A model generated the notes under the pieces. The model searched no databases, was not told the origin of the DNA, and worked only from the letters and a program-made list of their open reading frames with translations. Both the position numbers and the translations under genes were made by a program. DNA of 64,000 nt from Ignavibacteria bacterium (GTDB taxonomy: Bacteria; Bacteroidota; Ignavibacteria; Ignavibacteriales; Ignavibacteriaceae), in contig JAUXVN010000043.1 of NCBI GenBank assembly GCA_030684555.1, positions 1 through 64,000 on the forward strand, read 5' to 3'. Shown here in pieces: positions 44,383-51,990 of the stretch; the stretch's first letter is position 1; every line of letters starts with the position of its first letter.

Positions 44383-45135
44383 ATGAAAAAAATATTAATA
44401 GTACTTATTAGCGGTATAATTTTTTACGGCTGCTCCGCTTCAGTTGATACTTCAAACATGACAGCAGAACAGCGGTTACAATATGCCATTTCATTATTCA
44501 ACGATGAAACTTATGATGTCGCTATTCCCGAGCTTGAATCCATTTTGTTGCAATTCCCCGGAAGTGAAGTAGTTGATGATGCCCAGTTTTATCTTGCTAA
44601 AACCAGACTGAACCGAAAAGAATATATCATGGCGGCTTTTGAGTTCAGTCGTTTGATTAAAAGTATGCCGGCAAGTGAGTTCGTCATCGAGTCACAATAC
44701 CTGCTTGCTGACTCTTATTATAGATTATCCCCCGATTATACTCTCGACCAAAGATATACTAAAAAGAGCATAGAAGAGTTTCAGGCATTTATTGACTTTT
44801 TCCCGACTGATCCAAGAGTAACCGGAGCTGAACAAAAAATTTCTGAAATGAATACTAAACTTGCTCAAAAGGAATTTACAAGCGCCGTCATCTATGAAAA
44901 ACTTGAATACTACACCGCAGCAATTAAATACTACAGTAATGTTGTGGAAGTTTTTCACGATACCGAATTTGCTCCAAAAGCATCCTACAATAAAATTAAA
45001 CTTCTTGTTCAACGTGAACGAAAAAAGGAAGCATTATTAGAAGTAAATTCATTTCTTACAAAATATCCGCAAGACAAAGCATACAGCGATGTATTGAAAA
45101 TAAAGGATGATCTTTCTCAAATAAGTATTATGTAA
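44383..45135 (+). CDS. bamD: Outer-membrane assembly lipoprotein BamD
   Basis: 250 residues: lipobox FYGC after MKKILIVLISGII, then about five TPR-like repeats (AEQRLQYAISLFNDETYDVA; VVDDAQFYLAKTRLNRKEYIMAAFEF; QYLLADSYY..SPDY.LDQRYT..SIEEFQAFIDFFP) with the BamD hallmark of a loop containing SPDYTLDQ. Part of the BAM complex that folds outer-membrane proteins. Its stop overlaps the next start by one base (TAATG). Confidence 0.88.
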   Translation: MKKILIVLISGIIFYGCSASVDTSNMTAEQRLQYAISLFNDETYDVAIPELESILLQFPGSEVVDDAQFYLAKTRLNRKEYIMAAFEFSRLIKSMPASEFVIESQYLLADSYYRLSPDYTLDQRYTKKSIEEFQAFIDFFPTDPRVTGAEQKISEMNTKLAQKEFTSAVIYEKLEYYTAAIKYYSNVVEVFHDTEFAPKASYNKIKLLVQRERKKEALLEVNSFLTKYPQDKAYSDVLKIKDDLSQISIM

Positions 45136-45617
45136 TGGAATTGATTTTAGAAAAAAAAGTAAGTGCCTCCACAATAATAATGACAGAGTTGGTATTGCCC
45201 CAGCATACCAACCAACTCGGAAACTTACTTGGTGGACAGTTAATGCATTGGATTGATATTTGTGCTGCATTATGTGCAGCTAAACACTCTCAGCGGATTT
45301 GTGTAACCGCTTCAGTTGATAAAATAGACTTCCATCATCCTATAAAATTGGGGGAAGTTGTATCTTTAACAGCATCCTTAAACAGAGTATTTAATACTTC
45401 AATTGAAGTAGGAGTTAAGGTATTTGGAGAATCATATAAAACCGGAAAACGAATTCACACAAACACAGCATATCTTACTTTTGTCGGTGTTGATGAAGAA
45501 GGCAGACCGGTAAAAGCACCTCAAGCAATTCCCGAAACGGAAGATGAAAAAAGACGATTTGAAGAAGCATTACAAAGAAGAGAAAACAGACTCAAGTTCA
45601 GAAGAAAAGATATTTAA
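45135..45617 (+). CDS. Acyl-CoA thioesterase (hot-dog fold, YciA-like)
   Basis: 160 residues of the BFIT/BACH-like branch: TELVLPQHTNQLGNLLGGQLMHWID carries the conserved NxxGxxxGGxxMxxxD pattern with the catalytic Asp, followed by VTASVDKIDFHHPIKLGEVV. Hydrolyses acyl-CoA; the chain length is unknown. Embedded in an envelope/cytochrome operon, so perhaps linked to lipid turnover. Confidence 0.85.
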   Translation: MELILEKKVSASTIIMTELVLPQHTNQLGNLLGGQLMHWIDICAALCAAKHSQRICVTASVDKIDFHHPIKLGEVVSLTASLNRVFNTSIEVGVKVFGESYKTGKRIHTNTAYLTFVGVDEEGRPVKAPQAIPETEDEKRRFEEALQRRENRLKFRRKDI

Positions 45618-47700
45618 ATTTTTCTTTTGGATATTATTATTGCTGCCGCATAATGTATCCCCTCAATTCTATTTAAACGGTTTTTGTAAATATGATTCTT
45701 TTCAAATCCCTTCGGAAGGCGAATCTTTTTTTGCATTAAACTTTAACGGCGATTCTTTTAACGATTTTCTGATTTTAGCCAATTCAAAAAAAACAGCTTC
45801 AACTTTAATTGGTGAAAATGAAGGGAAGTTCAAGAATGGTTATAACAATTTTTCTTTTCCACCAATCAATTCATTATCTCCCATTTACGATTTTTATGCA
45901 AAAGCACAATCACATGTATACTCTTTGAGAGCATCCAATACAGTCGGCTTTGTGCGGTTTAGGGGGAATGGAAATCCGACATTTAGCAAGAAGTTTAAAT
46001 TTAATTCATACCCCGAAAAAATTTCTACTGCAGATATTGATAAAAACGGGCGCACCGAAATACTTGTAAGCGGAGCTTCTTTTGAAGGCTTATCAATTCT
46101 TTATCAGACCGAAAAAGGTTTGGCCGAAAAAAAGATTTATTCGAAAGAGTCGTTTTCACAATCTGTTTTTATTGACTTGAATGATGATGGTTATGCAGAT
46201 ATTGTAGCTTTCGAATTATCAACTTATTCGCTTTACTATTTTTACAATAACACCCGTGGCGGTTTCAGATTGGAGAGAAAAGTTGTAGTTCAGCAACCTA
46301 TTTTTAATCTGCAGACAGTTGATTTTAATCTTGATTCATACCCGGATTTGTTATTCACAACCGGGAAATCAATTATTATAAATTACGGCGACCCGATATC
46401 TTCATTTGAGAAGCAAACGATCATTAAAGTCAAACATAATCCATCTAAATTAATTTACGGTGATTTTAACAGAGACGGGCGAATAGGTTTAGTTTATCTG
46501 AGCAAAGAAAATTCATCGATCTCTATTCTATTCAAAAAAGATGATGAAACTTTGCAGGATGAAACTGTTTATTTTACAGAAAAAGGATTAGTTGATTTAA
46601 TTCCATTTTATAGCCGTTTCATCGATGGCTTTGCTGCCCTCAGCAAGGATGGTAAGATTCATCTTTTTTCAAAACTGATTTCGTTCTCAAATTATGCAAA
46701 ACTCTATTTTGGCGGTAAAGCTGATAAGATTGTAAGTTTCGATTATTCTGATAACGGTATTTATGATATTTCTTTTATCAATACAGACAATAACACTTTT
46801 AATTTAGTTTTAAGAAATAATTCAGGTATTCCAATAATACTTTATTCAATACCCGCCTATCTGAATTATCAAAATTATACTGTTGATGACAGGCAGCCGT
46901 TTGTGAAAACATTCTATTTCTATAATGAATTTGACCGCGTTATAGAATTACTTGAAGTTGATCTTAAAGCATTTTCATACAAACGAAATTATATCTATAC
47001 GGATGGTTCAATATTAGATTTAAGAATAATCAATAATCCCGAGGAACAAAAAAGCAGCATTCATGTTGTACACCTAAAAGAGGCTGTGTTAAGTTCATCA
47101 CTTTATACTTATAAAGATTTTCGTTATAGTGCGGTGACCTCTTCAAATCTTGCAGCAAATGTAATAACCGCAAAAACAAGCGGGAGTTCTTTTATCTATT
47201 ATTGGCAAAAGGAGGATGATAAAAACTCACTTTTCGTATTATCGCCAACCGAAAAATTGAAATCGACAAAAATTTTTTCGTACAAAGCCGGAAAGACACT
47301 TCCCGAAATCCGAATTTTATTTGACATCTTCAATTCAGAAAAAGAAGTGTTGGTAACAACGGTTATTAATGATGGAGAATCTGCTGCCCTATTCGCCAAG
47401 GAAGATTTTACCGGATTGGTGAAATTTGATGATGAGAATAAAGATTTTTTCTCTAAAAACGGTATGTTGTATGGGGGTGACTTTAAACCTAATTCGTTGA
47501 ATAAATTATTTTTATATTTACCGGATAAAAAAAGTCTGAATTCCGTGCAATATCTGAAGAAGAAAAATCGTCTTGTAATCTCCAGGATTCATACGATTAA
47601 GGATTTACACAGTTTCATTGTACAAAAATTCAGCGCAAATAATTATTATGTAATTTACAGTCTTTCCGAGGAGAAGTGCTTAATATTCGAACGATTATAG
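45544..47700 (+). CDS. Exported FG-GAP/VCBS-like repeat protein
   Basis: 718 residues. The start overlaps the thioesterase gene by 74 bases; the first 22 residues are charged and a hydrophobic signal (FKFFFWILLLLPHNVSP) follows, so the start may be a little later, but no ATG is available. Several degenerate FG-GAP repeats with Asp-rich loops (ALNFNGDSFNDFLIL; DIDKNGRTEILV; DLNDDGYADIVAF; DFNRDGRIGLVYL) predict a beta-propeller. No sorting domain at the end, so probably periplasmic. Confidence 0.65.
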   Translation: MKKDDLKKHYKEEKTDSSSEEKIFKFFFWILLLLPHNVSPQFYLNGFCKYDSFQIPSEGESFFALNFNGDSFNDFLILANSKKTASTLIGENEGKFKNGYNNFSFPPINSLSPIYDFYAKAQSHVYSLRASNTVGFVRFRGNGNPTFSKKFKFNSYPEKISTADIDKNGRTEILVSGASFEGLSILYQTEKGLAEKKIYSKESFSQSVFIDLNDDGYADIVAFELSTYSLYYFYNNTRGGFRLERKVVVQQPIFNLQTVDFNLDSYPDLLFTTGKSIIINYGDPISSFEKQTIIKVKHNPSKLIYGDFNRDGRIGLVYLSKENSSISILFKKDDETLQDETVYFTEKGLVDLIPFYSRFIDGFAALSKDGKIHLFSKLISFSNYAKLYFGGKADKIVSFDYSDNGIYDISFINTDNNTFNLVLRNNSGIPIILYSIPAYLNYQNYTVDDRQPFVKTFYFYNEFDRVIELLEVDLKAFSYKRNYIYTDGSILDLRIINNPEEQKSSIHVVHLKEAVLSSSLYTYKDFRYSAVTSSNLAANVITAKTSGSSFIYYWQKEDDKNSLFVLSPTEKLKSTKIFSYKAGKTLPEIRILFDIFNSEKEVLVTTVINDGESAALFAKEDFTGLVKFDDENKDFFSKNGMLYGGDFKPNSLNKLFLYLPDKKSLNSVQYLKKKNRLVISRIHTIKDLHSFIVQKFSANNYYVIYSLSEEKCLIFERL

Positions 47701-49370
47701 TTTTAGTTACTATTTATATTTTTATTCCTTTGAATTTTGTATCAGTTGCACAGAATAATTCTGCTCTTGATTCGCTAACTACATTTTTCTTAAATGCACA
47801 CAATATTTCAGTTGCCGGGGATGTTAATATTCCATCTACTAAGGACTCCACCATTCACAAATGCGGATTTGCTGCTGCTGCTGTACTTCAATTAAATTTT
47901 AATAATCTGTCAGAGACCAATCAAAAATTATTAAAACCAGTATTGAACCGCCCGAACTTAGATACAAGTATAGTTTCGCCGGGAAATTTTTTTCGAATTC
48001 ATTTTAGAAAATCTGGAACATCCGTTCCGCAGTATGATGTAAATGAATTTGCAAAGGCTTGCGATTCCTCTTTCAATTTTGAAGTAAATTATCTCGGTTA
48101 TCCCCCGCCGCCTTCTGATAATGGTCTTGGCGGAGATGATAAATATGACATCTACATTCTTGATTTATCCGGACTTTACGGATACACACAACCGGAGAGT
48201 GAAGTTAGTCCGGGAGCAAAAAAATTCACAAGTTATATTGTAGTCGATAATGATTTTCTCGGTTATTACACCACCGGAATAAATGCCGCCCGTGTAACAA
48301 TTGCACACGAATTTCATCACGCAATTCAGATGGGGAATTATATTGTGCGGGAAGAAAACTCAGAAATTATTGATGGGTTTTTCTATGAACTCACATCAAC
48401 AGCAATGGAGGAGTTTGTTTACGACTCGATTAATGATTATTACGCCTATATGAGTGATAATACCGGAATATATTTTAATTATACCGATAGAGCTTTCAGC
48501 AAAAACGATGGTTATAATCTCGCTGTATGGAATATCTTTTTGAAAGACAATTTCGGGTTTGATATACTAAAAAGCCAATGGGAATTTCTGCGTGATGGTT
48601 CGCGCGCTCTTTTTGCAATTGATAAAAGTCTTAACGAAATAAATTCTAATTACAGATTTGCAGAGGCACTTAACACTTTTAATATCTGGACATTCTTTTC
48701 GGGACACAGAACGATTCCGGGTAAGTATTTTGAAGAGGCTTCTTCATATCCGCAAATAAAAATTAAAATGTCTACTGTTCTTTCAGGTTCGGAGAAATCA
48801 ATTTCATTAAATGTGAACCCGACAGGAAGTACATTTATTAATTTCGTTAACAGTTCTACATTAGATTCGATTGTTGTTGCAATAACAAATTCAGATTTAA
48901 TCGCAGGTATTGATGCTCCTACTAGCAGTGCAAATATTAAATACATACTTTGCCATTATAAAGCAGATGGAACTTTCAGATTAACTGACAATTATTTCGC
49001 TAAATTTGAAGTTGTGCAGCCTTCATTTTGGAGTACAGCAGAATTCATTAATAATGATTTGGCAAAAGAAGGAAACTTCGCTTCATTGGAGATAGAAACT
49101 CCCTATCCCTCACCATTTTTTTATGGTAAATCAGGATATTTGAATTTCCCGATCAAGGATTTCAAATCAGATATTTCAGAATTATATATATATTCAACTT
49201 CAATGAGGTTAGTTTATAATTCCATTGTAAATGTTGATGCGGCAAAAAAACGAATTAGATGGGATGGTAAAGATTACAACGGCAATAAACTTGCATCCGG
49301 TGTTTATATTTATGTGATAAATATTAATAATACATTACACAAAGGGAAATTGGTAATAATTAATGAATAA
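47676..49370 (+). CDS. MXAN_6640-like putative metalloprotease with C-terminal FlgD/T9SS-like domain
   Basis: GTG start at 47676 preceded by an excellent GAGGAGAA site inside the end of the previous gene. 564 residues: signal peptide, GLGGDDKYDIYILDL, then the zinc motif HEFHHAIQMG at about 211 (HExxH) with Glu-rich downstream region (ELTSTAMEEFVYD). The family is known as MXAN_6640-type putative metalloproteases. The last ~80 residues form a FlgD-like or sorting domain (WDGKDYNGNKLASGVYIY). Likely secreted. Overlaps ccmA by 8 bases. Confidence 0.75.
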   Translation: MLNIRTIIVLVTIYIFIPLNFVSVAQNNSALDSLTTFFLNAHNISVAGDVNIPSTKDSTIHKCGFAAAAVLQLNFNNLSETNQKLLKPVLNRPNLDTSIVSPGNFFRIHFRKSGTSVPQYDVNEFAKACDSSFNFEVNYLGYPPPPSDNGLGGDDKYDIYILDLSGLYGYTQPESEVSPGAKKFTSYIVVDNDFLGYYTTGINAARVTIAHEFHHAIQMGNYIVREENSEIIDGFFYELTSTAMEEFVYDSINDYYAYMSDNTGIYFNYTDRAFSKNDGYNLAVWNIFLKDNFGFDILKSQWEFLRDGSRALFAIDKSLNEINSNYRFAEALNTFNIWTFFSGHRTIPGKYFEEASSYPQIKIKMSTVLSGSEKSISLNVNPTGSTFINFVNSSTLDSIVVAITNSDLIAGIDAPTSSANIKYILCHYKADGTFRLTDNYFAKFEVVQPSFWSTAEFINNDLAKEGNFASLEIETPYPSPFFYGKSGYLNFPIKDFKSDISELYIYSTSMRLVYNSIVNVDAAKKRIRWDGKDYNGNKLASGVYIYVININNTLHKGKLVIINE

Positions 49371-49998
49371 CTATTCCTTGACAATTGATTCAATTACCAA
49401 AACTTTCGGGAGAAGATTAATATTTAAGAATGTTATCTTGAAATGTGAAGAAAATGGTATTTGGGGAATTGCCGGACCAAATGGTTCAGGTAAATCAACT
49501 TTTGTGAAATGTTTGTGCGGAATAATTTCCCCTACGAGAGGAAAAGTTATTCATTCACTAAACAATAAAGAGATTGAGCCTGAAAAACTTCATAATCACA
49601 TCGGATTTGTCTCTCCTTACCTCGTTTTATATGATGAGTTTTCAGCGGAAGAAAATTTACATTACTTTGCGGAAATAAGAGGAGTGAAATACAATAAAGA
49701 AAAAATTGATTATCTTCTAAACGAATTTTTATTGTATGACAGAAGAAGCGATTTTGTAAAAGCATATTCATCGGGAATGAAACAACGACTTAAATTTATT
49801 TTTGCTCTGATGCACTCCCCTGAATTGGTAATTCTTGACGAACCGATTTCGAATTTAGATAATTCCGGTAAAGAAAAAGTCTACAAAATTGTGAACGAAG
49901 AAGCAAAAAATTCGGTTATAATTATAGCGTCAAACGATGATAGTGATTTGGCTCTCTGTTCATCAATCCTTGATCTTAACAATTATAAAAACGACTAA
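49363..49998 (+). CDS. ccmA: Haem-export ABC transporter ATPase CcmA
   Basis: 211-residue ABC ATPase: Walker A GPNGSGKST, signature YSSGMKQRLKF, Walker B LVILDEPISNLD. Assigned as CcmA because ccmB, ccmC, ccmD, ccmE and ccmF follow directly. With CcmB (and CcmC/D) it drives haem handling in System I cytochrome c maturation, releasing holo-CcmE. Confidence 0.85.
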   Translation: MNNYSLTIDSITKTFGRRLIFKNVILKCEENGIWGIAGPNGSGKSTFVKCLCGIISPTRGKVIHSLNNKEIEPEKLHNHIGFVSPYLVLYDEFSAEENLHYFAEIRGVKYNKEKIDYLLNEFLLYDRRSDFVKAYSSGMKQRLKFIFALMHSPELVILDEPISNLDNSGKEKVYKIVNEEAKNSVIIIASNDDSDLALCSSILDLNNYKND

Positions 49999-50017
49999 AG
50001 GCAGTGCAAAAATAAAA

Positions 50018-50677
50018 ATGACTTCAACAGCATTATTCAGAAAAGATTTAGCTTCAGAAATAAGAACGCGTTATGCTATCAACTCACTTGTAATGTTTAT
50101 TATAGTAACAATTAGTGTCATTCTTTTTTCTATCGGAAATGAAAAGATAAGCGATTATCTTTCGGGCGGTCTCTTTTGGGTCGTAGTCTTTTTTACGGCA
50201 ATGTCGGGACTATCAAGAGCATTTGTTTCGGAAGAAGAAAGAGGGACATCATTACTTCTTCAATTGATAGCTTCACCATCTACAGTTTTTTCGGGTAAGC
50301 TTATATTTAATTTGATATTAGTTTTTTCAATGAATGTCGTAATAGCAAATTTGTACACGGCACTTTTTGAAGCCTTCGTTATAAAAAATCTTCTTCTCTT
50401 TTCAGCAGCTTTTTTATTCGGAAGTATTGGAATTGCAATTTCATCAACTGTAATTGCTGCAATAATAGCGAAAGCAGGCTCAAAAGGAACTTTATATCCG
50501 GTTTTATCGTTCCCAATTTTATTACCGTTAATTTTAATATTAATCGAATTAACAAAAATGTCGATGGATGGCACAACATTTGAAGAAGGTATGATTGAAG
50601 TTGCAGTACTTATATGTTACGATGTGATAATGATTTCAGCCTCTTATTTATTATTTGATTTTATATGGAAAGATTAG
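50018..50677 (+). CDS. ccmB: CcmB haem-export permease
   Basis: Start at ATG 50018 (MTSTALFRKDLASEIRTRYA) rather than the overlapping longer frame. 219 residues, six membrane helices; the opening KDLASEIRTRYAINS and GLSRAFVSEEERGTS are diagnostic of CcmB. Partner of CcmA. Confidence 0.9.
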   Translation: MTSTALFRKDLASEIRTRYAINSLVMFIIVTISVILFSIGNEKISDYLSGGLFWVVVFFTAMSGLSRAFVSEEERGTSLLLQLIASPSTVFSGKLIFNLILVFSMNVVIANLYTALFEAFVIKNLLLFSAAFLFGSIGIAISSTVIAAIIAKAGSKGTLYPVLSFPILLPLILILIELTKMSMDGTTFEEGMIEVAVLICYDVIMISASYLLFDFIWKD

Positions 50678-50707
50678 CAATTTTCAACAATTAACAACTA
50701 AAAATTT

Positions 50708-51406
50708 ATGATCTGGCAAATACTACTTTTTTTTATTATAGCGTTCGTTTCAGTGGCGGGAATAGCCTTTCCTATTGTAGAGAATCCGATTCATTGGTAT
50801 GAATTCCCTTTGATTCCAGGACTTGAAGAAAATGCAAAAATAATTTTCTTTCATGTACCAACATCATGGTTGACGGTTATAGCGTTTTTTATGTCAACAA
50901 TATTCAGTATAAAATATCTTCGCAAAAAAGATTTAGTAGATGATGCAAAAGCTCATACAGCTGCACAACTCGGGATGATTTTCTGTATACTTGCAACGGT
51001 TACCGGTGCGGTATGGGCAAAATTTGCATGGGGTTCATTCTGGAGCTGGGATCCACGTCAAACAAGTATTTTTGCTTTACTTTTAATTTATGGAGCATTA
51101 TTCGCACTTCGTTCAGCGGTTGAGCAGGAAGAAAAAAGAGCAACTCTTGCTTCTGTATATTCGATAATTGCATTTGTTACAGTACCGTTTTTTATTTTCA
51201 TCATGCCGAGAATTATGAAAGGTCTCCATCCAGGCTCTGCTGACGATACACATTCCGGTCCGGTTGTAGATTTCAAAATGAATTCGAATATGTTATTAAT
51301 ATTTTATTTATCGCTCTTTGGTTTTACCATCCTTTACTACTGGATGTGGAAGGTTGGTTATAAATCATTGATTTACAAAGACAAGTTGGACAAACAAATT
51401 AAATAG
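50708..51406 (+). CDS. ccmC: Haem handling protein CcmC
   Basis: 232 residues, six membrane helices, with the tryptophan-rich WWD motif WGSFWSWDPRQTS at about 107-119 and flanking conserved histidines (FFHVPTSW; LHPGSADDTHSG). Delivers haem to CcmE. Confidence 0.92.
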   Translation: MIWQILLFFIIAFVSVAGIAFPIVENPIHWYEFPLIPGLEENAKIIFFHVPTSWLTVIAFFMSTIFSIKYLRKKDLVDDAKAHTAAQLGMIFCILATVTGAVWAKFAWGSFWSWDPRQTSIFALLLIYGALFALRSAVEQEEKRATLASVYSIIAFVTVPFFIFIMPRIMKGLHPGSADDTHSGPVVDFKMNSNMLLIFYLSLFGFTILYYWMWKVGYKSLIYKDKLDKQIK

Positions 51407-51414
51407 AGGTTATT

Positions 51415-51567
51415 TTGGAAGGTTTATCATCATTTTTGGCAACTAACGCAATCTATGTGGTTTTAATTATTGTTTTGATTGTATGGGCCGGTGTGTTTGG
51501 TTATTTATATATGCTTGATAAAAGATTGAAAAATATAGAAGATGAAATGAAAGGAGAAAAAAAATGA
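51415..51567 (+). CDS. ccmD: CcmD-like small membrane protein
   Basis: 50 codons from TTG 51415 (GAGG 6 bases upstream) to a TGA that overlaps the ccmE start. One membrane helix (YVVLIIVLIVWAGVFGYLYM) followed by a charged tail (LDKRLKNIEDEMKGEKK). Size, topology and place between ccmC and ccmE are those of CcmD, which helps release haem-loaded CcmE. Too short for the usual ORF cut-offs. Confidence 0.75.
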   Translation: MEGLSSFLATNAIYVVLIIVLIVWAGVFGYLYMLDKRLKNIEDEMKGEKK

Positions 51568-51953
51568 AAAGTAAATATATATTCGGTGGAGTTATAGTAA
51601 CTGTTTTTTTATCGCTAATGATTTATTTGTTTACACAAAGCAACATCCAGTATGAAAGTGACTTTCAAAAAATAATGGAAAAAGAACGTGTTGTAAAAGC
51701 AACCGGCAGCTGGGTTAAAGAAAAAAGTTATAAAATCGATAACGAAAATAGAACATTCACATTTTATTTAACCGATGACAAGGGTCATCAAATGAAAGTT
51801 GTCTATGATGGTTCTATTCCAAATAATTTCGAAATAGCAACCAGCATGGTTGTAACCGGACAATATAAAGACGGTTATTTTCATGCGAAAGACATTTTAA
51901 CAAAATGCCCATCCAAATATCAAGATCAACCATCAGAATCAGCCTCTTCATAA
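51564..51953 (+). CDS. ccmE: Haem chaperone CcmE, CxxxY variant
   Basis: 129 residues: N-terminal membrane helix and an OB-fold domain (YDGSIPNNFEIATSMVVTGQY, AKDILTKCPSKY). In classical CcmE the haem is bound covalently by His in HxxxY; here the aligned residues are C115-P-S-K-Y119, i.e. the CxxxY variant known from archaea and sulphate reducers, which is linked to a System I without CcmH. Consistently, no ccmH or ccmG follows ccmF. Confidence 0.88.
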   Translation: MKSKYIFGGVIVTVFLSLMIYLFTQSNIQYESDFQKIMEKERVVKATGSWVKEKSYKIDNENRTFTFYLTDDKGHQMKVVYDGSIPNNFEIATSMVVTGQYKDGYFHAKDILTKCPSKYQDQPSESASS

Positions 51954-51990
51954 TAGATGCTGAATAATATAAATTGGAGGAGTTTCAATA

